From contig OX422186.1 in the NCBI GenBank assembly GCA_949130485.1, positions 1,343,313 to 1,407,312 of the forward strand: 64,000 nucleotides of DNA. Direction: 5' to 3'. A program made the position numbers and the translations under genes. The notes under the pieces are model-generated. The model was not told where the DNA came from, made no database searches, and was given only the letters and a program-made list of their open reading frames with translations. Shown here in pieces: positions 44,268 to 55,433 of this stretch (positions are counted from its first letter, which is position 1; each line of letters starts with the position of its first letter). The stretch comes from Agelas oroides. Its lineage: Eukaryota > Porifera > Demospongiae > Agelasida > Agelasidae.

Positions 44268-46051
44268 TGAGCAGATGATGGGGATATCTCTATGAGGGGT
44301 TGACTGAAGGGAGTGCCCCAATAGTCGGGAATTTGATTACCTCAGACTGCATAGTTAAACTGTATGTGTCAAATCCCCAGTAATCTCACACCTTTTTCGA
44401 GGGGATTTGATTACAGGGTCTGCCCCACTATAGATTGAATTTTTTAATTAGTCAAATCTGCACCTTGCAATTACCCCACTATAGCAAGTTTTGGGGGTAT
44501 ATTGGGTCATAACATTGATTGACGCATAATATCTACCCCACACAGTTAGCTGCCCTAAACTTGATTGTGCAACGTATCTCTAAAGGGAACTTGACTGGAC
44601 TATACATGCTGGCCCACTAGACCTGTCTTCCTGACCTGCAGACTGGTCTTTATCGCTATTATATTGCTTGCACTCAATATCTGCAATCATGTATCTGCGT
44701 TGTTAACTTTGAAATACATCATAGAAGATTTTAACTGTGTGTTGTGTGGACTGAAAGTCAGGTTGCTCATTGAATACAGAGAGCGCAGAGAGTGGCAAAG
44801 CTTCTCCTGTTGGTCAGAGTGTGCATGTTGAATTGTTGCAAATTTACCATGCATATGGCAACTTTATCCAAATGAGGACATGACAGGCCACCAGGCTGTG
44901 CTCACGGACAGCAGACTGCAGCACGACCTTATTACCCAACTTGGGAGACTTCCTTAGTAGGTGTGAGCAGCATGCTCAGCACGGTGTGTGGGAGAGTTAT
45001 CCAGATAGCTTCTCTAGAGTCCTTCCTTGGTCCTTGAGAGGTGATCATTGGGTGTTCATTTAGCTGAGTCTCCTGCTGAAATCCAGCTCTAAGTAATATC
45101 CCTCTCAACCTGCAGAGGAATAAGCTTTAAGGTGGTCTTGATCTTCTGTTATATCTGCTATAGCTCAATTAAACAGGTATGTTTAGTCTAGCACTGGAGG
45201 TGCCACTTTAATTGTGTAGTCTGAGAGGTTTAGCTGGGGGACTTTCTGGGACTTTCTGGTGAAGATGGCTGTCTTGAGGGTAAACCACCCTTTGGTTAGG
45301 GTTATAGCTAGGGTGCTGAGCCATGTTGTAATCAACAAGGATTCTCCTCTAGGGTCTGCATGGTGTGCTTTAGGGCATGCCACACTCTTAACTGAGTGAT
45401 TAGTGGAGACAGCCACATCTCTGTCTGGTACTATCACAACTGTTTCACAAGCTTGGAGATTAATGGCTGTGTATATGCAAAACCTAGTCAGCCATACTTG
45501 ATGTAGTTTTAGTAGCTTTCTATATAGAGCTCAGGACAAATGGTCGACATCGATAGGCCCAGGTGGATTATCACGTTGTTAGATTTTGTAATATAGCCAT
45601 TACATGTGAGCAAGACAAACACCACGCTGTAAATGGTGGAAAACTGATAAAAATGACAAAGGGGTGGCAGGTAAACAATCAACACATGTACAATAATTGC
45701 TTCCTGTTTCCACCTACAATATTGTACCACAAAGGTTGTGATTAGGATGGAAGTGACATCTGCAAGCTGAATACCCTTTCCTGTCCACTTCATGCACCCT
45801 CCAGGAAGTAGTGCGTGGGCATAACATTGATAGGTGCATTATGCATGTGGTAAAATAGACGCACTACAATCGCGCTTCACGCACCCAACGCAGGTCTTCT
45901 CTCACAGGAAAGCCTCTTCAAAATTGCTACTATGTTTTGTAATGTATAGTACCTACATAGTTACGTCTGATTATGTTGTTGCTGTACTCATAACACAAAA
46001 TATGGCATAAATAACTTTCCTGCATCCGCCGCTGTGGGACGCAATTGTAGA

Positions 46052-46159
46052 TATAAAAGCAGATTGTTCGAGCAACACTCACCACAAACAATTATACCCG
46101 GGAGAAACACAACTTGCAGCGAACAAAACTGCGTCATCTTCATCAACAGCTCGTGGCAG
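46052..46159 (+). promoter_or_regulatory. TATA box and putative non-coding leader exon, copy A
   Basis: TATAAAAG at 46052-46059, then about 75 nt without an ATG ending in a good donor, GTGGCAG|GTATGT, at 46159/46160. Splicing to the acceptor at 47502 would place the leader 14 nt upstream of the ATG at 47517 after a 1343-bp intron. The arrangement is conserved in copy B. Inferred from signals; no transcript evidence. Confidence 0.5.
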
Positions 46160-46344
46160 GTATGTTGTGTGTAGTTATGTGATGCGCGACTGTCCCGCAA
46201 TGTAGCATGTGTACCCCCGTTACGTCGCGCACGCCACAGCGGGCGGCTGGAGCTCAAGCCGCCGGTTCATATGCGCTCTGGCAAAAACCCATGCAATACA
46301 TGTTCTTCGGTATGCGGCGCATTGCAAGATGCGTGTGTATGTTT

Positions 46345-46600
46345 GCGTGTGGCCATATACCGTAAATGGATGAGCGCATTCAAATATTTCACGAAGATCG
46401 ATATCGTGAAGCATGTGAAGGCCAGTGAAGGTCTGACTGTCAGAGTGCAACGTCGGCGACCCGGAGCGAAGACGACTGAAGTTGAAGCACGCGTGGCAAC
46501 TTAATTCTGGTTTGTGCTTCTAGATCTACCGACGACGTCAGGCCGCTCACTATAGTCTCGCGGAGCCAGACTCTCTGACGAAATGCGGGAGAGTTAGTGT
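46345..46600. other. Sequence of the copy A leader intron missing from copy B
   Basis: About 240 bp present in A and deleted in B. It contains a short plus-strand frame ending at 46504 (MSAFKYFTKIDIVKHVKASE...) and the 73-bp foldback at 46551-46623. Whether the frame is coding cannot be told. Confidence 0.6.
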
Positions 46601-46623
46601 GAGTGTCTGGCTCGGCGAGACTA
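46551..46623. mobile_element. 73-bp mini foldback with 9-bp duplication in the copy A leader intron
   Basis: Ends TATAGTCTCGC...GCGAGACTA with inner inverted GAGCCAGAC / GTCTGGCTC and exact flanks GCCGCTCAC at 46542-46550 and 46624-46632. Copy B keeps only the right part (about 57000-57040) because of a deletion across its left end. Confidence 0.75.
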
Positions 46624-47516
46624 GCCGCTCACAGGCGGTACAAATTTAATATGGACAGTGGTTGACTGGGTCGCTTCAGGTAGGGCCATGCATAAACGGC
46701 ACTCATAAACGCCAGAAATTTAGCTCACAATTTCGGGGTAAAGCTTAGTCCATGCATCTGTAGCCACGTTAGCTACCATTGCTGGAGACTGAACGGCTGG
46801 CATATGCCTATGTGATATTTATCTCTGTTGACTCAGGACTTAGCTACATATATACGTTATTAAACCAGTTTGGCTTAAACAGTCGACAGTGACAAATCCT
46901 GCTCTCTGCCATGACAAAGTAGTAAATTAGCAGTTTGCTGCTTGCTCAGGCTCGCCCCATGATGATGAATCATCTCACTAGTATCTCTGTATGTATAAAC
47001 CGCAGCTCGAAGCCTTCAACGAATAGGCCTGCATAGTGACATAGCTTGAGTGATCTTAGCTCATTTCCCATACTTCTCCCCTCGTTTTGTCGCATACACT
47101 GTATCGTAAGCAACTAAAGCTAGGGAGGAGAGTGGAAATGATGAAACTGCATGTAGCTGGCAAAAGAACACTTATTTAGCCACCTGCAGATCTCCAGAGA
47201 CTACGCATACCTTGCGCTGCTTTACAGTTATGGATTGCCATACGTAGAGCTAGCTGATGAAGGCTGCTTGATAAACAGAATTACGTATAAACAGATGTTC
47301 AATGTTTAATAGCTAAGGATATCCAGGCATGTGTGGGGCAATTATTTCCTAATCCCCAAGATTGTCTTGTGATGAGCCTGAAAGTATCTCTTCTTGAGAT
47401 TCTGTGAAATGATTTCTGCAACTATAAAAGTAAATAAATTAACTTTTGTAATTGTATGGGTGTGCCATGTTCTTATGTGGGCTGCCTACACACATTCTAC
47501 AGGTAAACTTGACAAG

Positions 47517-48281
47517 ATGATTTGTACTTTCTGGATGTACACTGTGCTTGGCAGTGTGTTCGTACTGTCTGCCGCTCAAAATACATGCCCTACTTCGTGG
47601 TTTACTTCCGAGTTCACGATTGTGTCTGACCGAGTGATCAGTGCTGCAACAGGTGAAGGACTCCTTGACGATCCAAATGGCACATACTTCAGAGATGTCC
47701 TGGGGTTTAGTGAGAGTCGAATAGCCGCAGAGTTGGTAACAATTCGTGATTATTTCAACACAACTTTTGGGCTTGATTTCCCTGATTTGGATTCAGATGG
47801 AGAAGCACACTTTGAAAGTGCCACTCTGTCTTACTTTCGTGTTCCATTCACCCACTTTGTTACAGTCAACCGCTGGATATCAAATGGAAACACTAGAAGC
47901 AGGTGCATCGATACTTTAAATGGTGGTGTTCGGGTTACTTTCGCTGCGGGTAGTACTCAGGTTCTGCGTGGAACATATGGAGGTGCAACTGGAAGAACGG
48001 TGGTGAGGGGTGAGGACCTCCTCTATGGCTACTACAGCATCAACGCCTGCCCTCAACAACCATTATTGATTCAGTACCAGTCACAGATCCCAGGACGACA
48101 AACTGCTGACAGCTATGTTGTTAATGATAATCGTCTTTACCATCCTCAGCTTGGTACTGGATTTGAAATAGTCGTCTTCAGGGTTGAACCAAACTACAAT
48201 AACGATCCATCACTCCTACGTTCACGGTTTTATGCCACACTGTTCTTTCCAAATATAACACCTATCATTGGACTTAATTAG
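47517..48281 (+). CDS. Uncharacterised probable secreted protein, copy A
   Basis: A 254-aa ORF ending in TAG. The first 21 residues (MICTFWMYTVLGSVFVLSAAQ) look like a cleavable signal peptide, followed by NTCPTSW. The mature part has three cysteines (24, 130, 178), N-glycosylation sequons at 54 (NGT), 81 (NTT) and 246 (NIT), an acidic DFPDLDSDGEAHFES stretch near 88 and many aromatic and Thr/Val residues, suggesting a beta-rich extracellular domain. I do not recognise the family. The frame stays open upstream: an ATG at 47409 would add 36 residues including a second hydrophobic stretch. The start at 47517 is preferred because a plausible splice acceptor (TTCTACAG) ends at 47502, pairing with a donor after a TATA-driven leader at 46.1 kb. 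It is a near-twin of the copy at 57915 (13 of 765 nt differ, six residues). The coding part appears intronless. Real gene by conservation between copies; function unknown. Confidence 0.8.
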   Translation: MICTFWMYTVLGSVFVLSAAQNTCPTSWFTSEFTIVSDRVISAATGEGLLDDPNGTYFRDVLGFSESRIAAELVTIRDYFNTTFGLDFPDLDSDGEAHFESATLSYFRVPFTHFVTVNRWISNGNTRSRCIDTLNGGVRVTFAAGSTQVLRGTYGGATGRTVVRGEDLLYGYYSINACPQQPLLIQYQSQIPGRQTADSYVVNDNRLYHPQLGTGFEIVVFRVEPNYNNDPSLLRSRFYATLFFPNITPIIGLN

Positions 48282-49270
48282 ACATCATTGTAACTTTTAT
48301 GGATGACTTTTATATTTATAGTTATTCCAGTGGCTATCTAAATGTATTATATACAGTTTATCCATCATAGAATTTGATGAGCAGGCCATCATTATAATTA
48401 TGAATTATAACTTGCTGGCAGTGCATTTTGTATGGCAGTGTGATGTATCTGAGTGTGGTCACATAACTAATTATAGTATTCATGAATGTAATTTGGGACT
48501 AATAGAACTGATGAGTAGCTGTTAACAGTATGAGGGGAAGGAGAAAGCAAGTTCTTGTTAATCATACAAGAGTACTACAGTAAGTATGAAGATGAATACC
48601 CAACTGCTGTAGTTGCATGCCAGTGTGTGTGATTATGCGCCAAAAAACGCCTCACAACTTTTAATGTCTTGCTTTTGCCATATATTCAGGCTTTAAATGC
48701 AGTATTCTAAAATTATGATCATCTCTGTGCAAGTCCCAGGGAATAGTTTGCCATTACTAGTAGCTTTAATCTACTTGCAATGGAACCTACAGGGCCGTAG
48801 CCATCAAATTTGGGGTGGTCAGGTTAGTGGTGCGTGCGTAAGCACGCAAGACCTAGGGGGTCTGGGGGCTTGCCCCCCAGAAAATTTTGGGAATTTAGAG
48901 TCTATGAGGTTGCTTCTGAGACCATTTTTGGGCCAAAACGATGCTTATCAGAGGCCAGACGGCGACAGAGTTTTACAAGCATGAACATCTACCCTTTCTG
49001 CCCGTCACGCCATATAGCACTGCATGGTTTCGGCTTTCCGATCGTTCGCTAATCTCACAAGCCACACCCTTCGCAGATCGTTCGGTTGGAAGAACGGAAA
49101 ATTGTTGGAAGACTCGGTCTTTCGCACTGTTTGCAGCCATCTCGTATTATGTTGCAACATGTCACCACGCTGTGTGCGTACCATGGGCGTTTGCCGAGCA
49201 TTGGCCCTATTTGGCGACGCCAAGCAAGCCACGGTGAGGGAAAAAGTGGTCCGCAGTCGAACCGCAACCA

Positions 49271-49360
49271 TAGCCTCGTTCCCAGGCCCGCGCCCAGCTT
49301 CCCGTCGCTTGCAGTGCTGCAAGCGACGGGAAGCTGGGCGAGGGCCTGGGAACGAGGCTA
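49271..49360. mobile_element. 90-bp near-perfect palindrome with 9-bp target duplication
   Basis: Starts TAGCCTCGTTCCCAGGCCC and ends with its complement; the arms meet around GCAGTGCTGC. Flanks CCGCAACCA are duplicated at 49262-49270 and 49361-49369. It is a minimal relative of the TAGYCTCGTYCCCAG MITE family, and is inserted in the larger element at 48790-53853. Confidence 0.85.
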
Positions 49361-49550
49361 CCGCAACCATACATTTACGTTGCGATTTAATTTCGCGGAA
49401 GTGGGCGTTTTTCTACAAAATGGCCGCCTTTTGCAGCACGTGAACCACTTGAAAGAAAATGGCGAGGCAGCTGCTTCTAGACTGCGATTTAACCGTTTGA
49501 AATGGTGACAGAGTGGCGACAGATATACACTGTGGTGTTTTGCTTGTAAC

Positions 49551-49647
49551 ATGCAAGATGACGGTGGTATTATACGTCAAAATAGCGGGCTGGCAGTCGA
49601 TCAAGAAGAGCTTCTGCTACCACACGGCGGCGCCTACTCCGGCACTG
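49551..49647 (+). other. Exon-like ORF inside the 5.1-kb insertion
   Basis: ATG followed by QDDGGIIRQNSGLAVDQEEL then LLPHGGAYSGTG, running into a consensus donor ACTG|GTGAGT. It sits in a CpG-rich patch (49361-49650) that could be a promoter. This could be the first exon of a gene carried by the element; no downstream exon could be matched. Confidence 0.35.
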
Positions 49648-49799
49648 GTGAGTGGGACAGTAGATTTTGTTCTGTTGGAGTAAAGTTCAATAAGTACTCT
49701 ATTGTTGAGTATAGGTATAAACATCATAGCTTTGCAGAAACGGCAGTGTGCAAACAGAGTTTGAAGGTATGTTAAGAGTGGCAAAATTATGTTAAGACG

Positions 49800-51180
49800 T
49801 CATTTTTGGTGGTCGAGCCTGATGACCTTTCAAGGAGGGTAGGTAGGTAGCCTAAAAAGTGATGATGATATTTAGGTGTGCAAGGTTTTGCTGACAGTCT
49901 GTATCATTAGCTGTGTTAACCGTCTCAAATGCTTGCTGATCTTCAGGCTTCTTTTGATAAGTACGTTTGTCACTAGCCTCGTACCCAGGCCACTCGTCAA
50001 AAAACAAAACAAAATGGTCTGGTATCCACTGTTTGCGCATGTGCGGCAGTCACAGTACACTTCCGTAAAATTGTTCGGTTCACGTAGCTAACTCCTCGTG
50101 AATCACATCCAGAGGAATTTTGCGATGTAGTAACGTAGAGACATAAACCATAGCTATTTGCTGTTGACTCTGTAATTAATTCCAAGTTTACAACGATTAC
50201 CAGCTAAGTGACATTCAAGCACACCACCACTCTCTTCAGCGAGGTGTCGGACTGCCGCATAATTGGCCTTCTTGGTTAGTTTATACTTGTCTGTTTCTAG
50301 AGGAGATGGCTTACCTTCACTTATCTAGCTACTGTGCTTGTCTGGCAAAAGCACAAGTTTAGGGTACTTTGAGAGCAGGCTTACGCTCACGAGAGTGTTG
50401 ACGATAATTTACAAACATTTTGAATTTGTGACTTACACAATACATCTTTCCCCATATTGACGAAGTCTGCATGTAGATTGACACATGTGGAGTATGTATA
50501 CAAATACAGCTTTCAAAATTATGCCCAGTCAACATTGGTATGGCCTTCATTCATGACTCTACATGTACATTGTTAGGAAGGCTTTTTTGCTTGCACTCCA
50601 TGCAGCAAAGTGTGTGAAATATGCCTGTGACTTACCACATAGTAGACAGGGCGTGCACTCTCGATTGGGGTGGTAACGTCTTGGTCTTTGGGTTGACATA
50701 TTATCCTATTGTATGAGAACACCTAATATGTTATCATGCTATCATATTGAGCTTTCTAAATTATGCTGATTTCACTTGTTACAATGAACCTATGTGGGGT
50801 GACATCGTATTGAACACTGAGTGGGTTGACAGTCCAGAGCTTCATTCTGCACTGAGAGTACACATACTGATTTTATTCGACTCCACCCCTTTTTTGTGTG
50901 AGTTTAGAGTATGCTATCATGGAATGCTTGAATTTGGTTGGTCAGTGTGAAGGCTCTAAATCACTTAGAGCCACTGTCGGTGGACTGACTCTACATGTAG
51001 TCCATCCCCCAGGGTAGACTTACATTTTGCAACAACAATGTTGTTTATGGGATACATTAAAAAAATTGTTGATAAAAACACATTATTGTTGATACAAAAC
51101 ATGAATAATTGGTTGCTACTGACAAGGACGGATTGATTACATAAGAAAATAATGTTTGGTTTCTACTTGGGACTGCCACG
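49800..51180. other. Interior of the insertion, no gene recognised
   Basis: Contains one TAGCCTCGTACCCAGGCC MITE end at about 49975. Frames are short and without domain signature. Confidence 0.4.
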
Positions 51181-51687
51181 TTACTGTGATATAACTCTGA
51201 GAGTATCTACGTACCTGTTACAAGTAAGAAGACAAGTAGAAGGAAGCCCGAGACGTAAACAAATCCCATCATTGATGCTGACATTCAAATTATGGTGGGA
51301 ACAATGCAGACGGACTGTCAGGTTTGTGATAGTGTCACCGTGAGTTTCTTGACACACGGTCTTTCGCCATTTATGCCAAAATAGTCTGTGGTCTTTCCTT
51401 ACGCTCGGCTGCCTTCGAACGTGGAGAGAGGGGTGAGCTTCTTTTGGGGCAGGCGCTGCCGCGGATGGGAGTAAATTTCCGCTTAGCAGGTGGAACCAAG
51501 GGCGCATCGAGCCGCCGAACAGCGAAGGTGAAGCTTGTTTTGCCCTTTTTGCACAGTAGACAGAAGTTTCGGCGTCGCCCTGCAACCATTTGAATAGCTC
51601 ATTGCTAAGTTCCATCCTCATCCTGGTTTGAAAAGTTACGTTGTAGTGGCCATATTTCTAGCATACTCTAAAGAAGTTAGACGCTTC

Positions 51688-51803
51688 GACCGACGGGATC
51701 TACGCGATTTAGAAACCGTCAGGCCCTTAAGTAGCGCCCTCGCTGTGCTTGGGCACTACAGCCTCGGGCCCTCGGGTTTCTAAATCACGTAGATCCCTCG
51801 GTC
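51688..51803. repeat. Nested inverted repeat (double cruciform)
   Basis: Outer arms GACCGACGGGATCTACGCGA... and the complement ending CGTAGATCCCTCGGTC enclose an inner hairpin GTAGCGCCC / GGGCACTAC. Confidence 0.88.
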
Positions 51804-52870
51804 TCAGCGCGTAACTGTTGTTTAGTCTAAGACTTACTGTAACAGAAATCAAGAAGCTTTGTATTAAACTTTGCATCAAAACTGTCAGTCAGTGTGTAAT
51901 GCATTATTTACCAGTCCATTGTTCTAGTATGGTATCTGCGTTTGCAGGCCCCGCCTAGCTTTCCATTGCTTGCAGTACAGAAACTAGGCAAAGGCCTGGT
52001 ATCTTCCTCGTGTGAGTGATGTCAGGATAAAAAGGATGGTAGAAAGGATTGAATTGTGTGTGGGTTGCACAGGGCCCAGAATAGTAAAAGAGGTATCAGG
52101 TAACCTACTACATGTATCTACGTAGCAGGGGGCAACTGTCGTACACACATGTTGAGCGTGTAGTTGGTTGAACAGTATGTGAAACACTGCCTGTTTGTTC
52201 TGGAAATTTTTGCCATTTTCTGATTACGTCATGCTCACATGAGGAAAGATACTAGGTTATCATACTGCAAGTGATGTAAAGCTGGGCGGGGCCTGGGAAC
52301 AAGTCTACTTGTATAGTTCCAGCAGCAATAACCATGTAATGCCAACATGCTGTTTCAAAAAACCTTCGCAAATATTGTTCAAACACAAGCGTTGGTTAGT
52401 GCTGTTGTAACTTTCAAAAATGCTGGTCATGTTACACATTATTGATATATCCTTCGGGGTCATGTTACCACACTTCATGAGGATTCTTAGTCTCGTGCCC
52501 AGCCGGAAATAACCTACGGAAAATCCGTCTGGTAACGTTGGGCTCAATTCTGGGGCTTTTCTACTTACGACGGAGTTATTTGAACGTGCCAATCAAATTG
52601 TAGTATGTCCAATTATTCGGGCGGCCCACTGGCGCCCTAGTGCTTGTGCGGATGCTAATTGGTGATAATTGAAGCCATGTAGAGGTGAGAATGTCCATAT
52701 ATGGCCGCGTTCAAACCCTGCTGACATGTGCAAAAGCCCAAGAAAGGCGCGCAATGTTACCAGACAGATTTACCGTAGGTTTTTCCGGCTGGTCACGAGA
52801 CCAGAGGATTCTTGCCTTTTACGGTATATTGGCAAAACTTTATTTGCGACATTGATGTTTATACTGGCGC

Positions 52871-53034
52871 TTTGCAGGTAGGTTGTCAGCAGTTACAAGA
52901 CTAAAGTAAACTTGTGGTTTACCGGGTCAATCAATGGCTTCATAGGCTGACTCACATTTTATGGTTTCTTCAAAGGACTTTAATCAACCACAAATACACG
53001 CTGTCCGTTTCCTTCTGACAACCTACCTGCAAAG
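52871..53034. mobile_element. Foldback with TTTGCAGGTAGGTTG ends, copy 2
   Basis: Same ends and the inner phrase GTGGTTTACCGGGTCAATCA as the copy at 37435-37579. Flanks GGCGC / GCGC may be a small target duplication. Confidence 0.75.
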
Positions 53035-53094
53035 CGCAGTATGCACTTTTTAGACGATTTGCCCCAATAACATTATTTGTTGCCTTTCCCAATT

Positions 53095-53128
53095 ACACAC
53101 ACACACACGCACACACGCACACACGCAC

Positions 53129-53174
<46 letters not shown>
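53095..53174. repeat. (CA)n microsatellite
   Basis: About 80 bp of CA with interspersed CACACG units at the left. Creates a Cys-Val frame on the minus strand that is not a gene. Confidence 0.95.
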
Positions 53175-53176
<2 letters not shown>

Positions 53177-54195
53177 CAGAGAAGACTCGACAGGACTGAC
53201 TGTATCATGCTGACAGTGATTGAGTGACAAGTGATAAAGTTGGCTTGTAGAGAGCTTATGTTCAGTGTCTGTGCTTCCAGGTTTCAAGACTTTGTTGTAC
53301 TGACCTGTGTCTGTATAAATCAGTGCATTTTGCATCCATGTTGTGTCATTTTATTCAATAATTCATGCCTACAAGCAATAATATTGCTACTTATTGTTGT
53401 GCTGTATTTCTTGGTGGAAGTTTGCGGGACAAAATCATTCATAGCACGTACGGACACACCCACCTTTGCAGCTGTCGGCTGTGGGTAGCATGACCGCCAA
53501 AATGTACAGAAACGGAAGTGTGCAAACAGTTTGTGAAGGCTGTCATTTTGGTACCTGTTGGCTTCGGCTATAATTTGCTACTACATTTCACAGATTTTGT
53601 TGCCTTTTTTTTCATAGTAGTACTGTATACTAAATGAAATAGCAGTGTGCTATGTCGAAGGAGTTGAAAAATAATTTGGGAAGGAGGTAAAGGAAGTTTT
53701 GTTGCGATGCGCGAATTGATGAAACACCGTTTTTTAAAACGCGGAAGCAATGTGAAACTAAATCTCTCGTTTTAAACGTAATACGGTACGGTTGCGGTTT
53801 GACTGGTCCGGTTGAAACCGGACTAACCGGACCGGTGGCTACAGCCCTGCAGTCCTAGGCTGCTGACACTTACAGTTATGAGCTATATTGAGTACCTTGA
53901 CTATAGCTATGTCCTTTTAGATAGTTTAGTTGCTGTTTCCAGCCATTATAGGTACACTCCTGTTAACTATAATAGTTTCAGTATGTATTCAAAGGTTTTT
54001 AGGAGAGAAACCGCTATTGCACATGTCCAGTTTGGTCAGGCAACAGTCATACATAGTCAGCCTATATAATATATCCTCTGCATGTAAACATGGATAAGCA
54101 TGCAAGTGGAATGTGGTCTGGGCTGACTATTGAGTGCTGCAAAATCTTACACTAAGACCTACATATCACTGCCATGCAGTTCTAAGCACAGTTAT

Positions 54196-54237
54196 AGCTG
54201 CCCTAAACTTTATTGTGCAATAAAGTTTAGGGCAGCT
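54196..54237. repeat. Perfect 20-bp-arm palindrome at a deletion junction
   Basis: AGCTGCCCTAAACTTTATTG, two bases, then its exact complement. In segments 1 and 2 only the left-arm-like phrase AGCTGCCCTAAAC.TGATTG exists. Confidence 0.9.
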
Positions 54238-55433
54238 GGCTAATGGGAACTTGACTGGACTATATATCCTGGCCCACTTGACCTATCTTCCTGACCTTCA
54301 GACTGGTCTTTATCGCTATTATATTGCTTGCACTCAATATCTGCAATCATGTATCTGCGTTGTTAACTTTGAAATACAGATTTTAACTGTGTGTTGTGTG
54401 GACTGAAAGTAAGGTTGCTCATTGAACACAGAGAGCGCAGAGAGCGGCAAAGCTTCTCCTGTTGGTCTGAGTGTACATGTTGAATTGTTGCAAATTTACC
54501 ATGCATATGGCAACTTTATATAAATAAGGACATGACAGGCCACCAGGCTGTGCTCACGGACAGCAGACTGCAGCACGACCTTATTACCCAACTTGGGAGA
54601 CTTCCTTAGTAGGTGTGAGCAGCATGCTCAGCACGGTGTGTGGGAGAGTTATCCAGATAGCTTCTCTAGAGTCCTTCCTTGGTCCTTGAGAGGTGATCAT
54701 TGGGTGTGTTCATTTAGCTAAGTCTCCTGCTGAAATCCAGCTCTAAGTAATGTCCCTCTCAACCTGCAGAGGAATAAGCTTTAAGGTGGTCTTGATCTTC
54801 TGTTATATCTGCTATAGCTCAATTAAACAGGTATGTTTAGTCTAGCACTGGAGGTGCCACTTTAATTGTGTAGTCTGAGAGGTTTAGCTGGGGGACGTTC
54901 TGGGACTTTCTGGTGAAGATGGCTGTCTTGAGGGTAAACCACCCTTTGGTTAGGGTTATAGCTAGGGTGCTGAGCCATGTTGTAATCAACAAGGATTCTC
55001 CTCTAGGGTCTGCATGGTGTGCTTTAGGGCATGCCACACTCTTAACTGAGTGATTAGTGGAGACAGCCACATCTCTGTCTGGTACTATCACAACTGTTTA
55101 ACAAGCTTGGAGTACGTATTAATGGATGTATATATGCAAAACCTAGTCAGCCATACTTGATGTAGTTTTAGTAGCTTTCTATATAGAGCTCAAGGACAAA
55201 TGGTCGGCATCGATAGGCCCAGGTGGATTATCACGTTGTTAGATTTTGTAATATAGCCATTACATGTGAGCAAGACAAACACCACGCTGTAAATGGTGGA
55301 AAACTGATAAAAATGACGAAGGCGTGGCAGGTAAACAATCAACACATGTACAATAATTGCTTCCTGTTTCCACCTACAATATTGTACCACAAAGGTTGTG
55401 ATTAGGATGGAAGTGACATCTGCAAGCTGAATA

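Larger units (their letters stand above)
44268..48789. repeat. Segmental duplication, segment 2 (carries copy A)
   Basis: 44268-45209 matches segment 1 and 45183-48757 matches segment 3, including promoter, leader intron and gene. The last 30 bp (TAGCTTTAATCTACTTGCAA, then TGGAACCTA) match the start of segment 1, i.e. the beginning of the next tandem unit. Confidence 0.92.
48790..53853. mobile_element. 5.1-kb composite insertion with CAGGGC.GTAGCCA ends
   Basis: Left end CAGGGCCGTAGCCATC, right end the complement of CAGGGCTGTAGCCACCGG, with CCTA on both sides (48786-48789, 53854-53857). Segment 1 has the uninterrupted site GGAACCTAGGCTG at 31621-31633. Inside: the left 480 bp related to 16706-17162, the 90-bp palindrome, an exon-like ORF at 49551, a minus-strand frame at 51371-51589 with CLLCKKGKTSF, an inverted repeat at 51688-51803, the foldback at 52871-53034 and a CA repeat. 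Superfamily uncertain: CAGGG ends suggest hAT, but a 4-bp flank does not. Confidence 0.7.

Noticed and set aside
45183-45437. 84-codon minus-strand frame present in segments 2 and 3 (also 54837-55091)
   Set aside because: Conservation is explained by the recent DNA duplication; no domain, and the frame starts inside shared non-coding sequence.
45988-46257. 89-codon minus-strand frame conserved at 56630-56899
   Set aside because: Runs antisense across the TATA box and leader; identical because the DNA is duplicated.
49551-49775. The complete 74-codon frame as a stand-alone gene
   Set aside because: The part after 49647 follows a consensus splice donor and looks intronic; only the first 97 nt were kept as exon-like.
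51181-51621. 146-codon minus-strand frame inside the 5.1-kb insertion
   Set aside because: An overlapping frame (51371-51589) with CLLCKKGKTSF looks more protein-like, but neither could be assigned; left as interior of the element.
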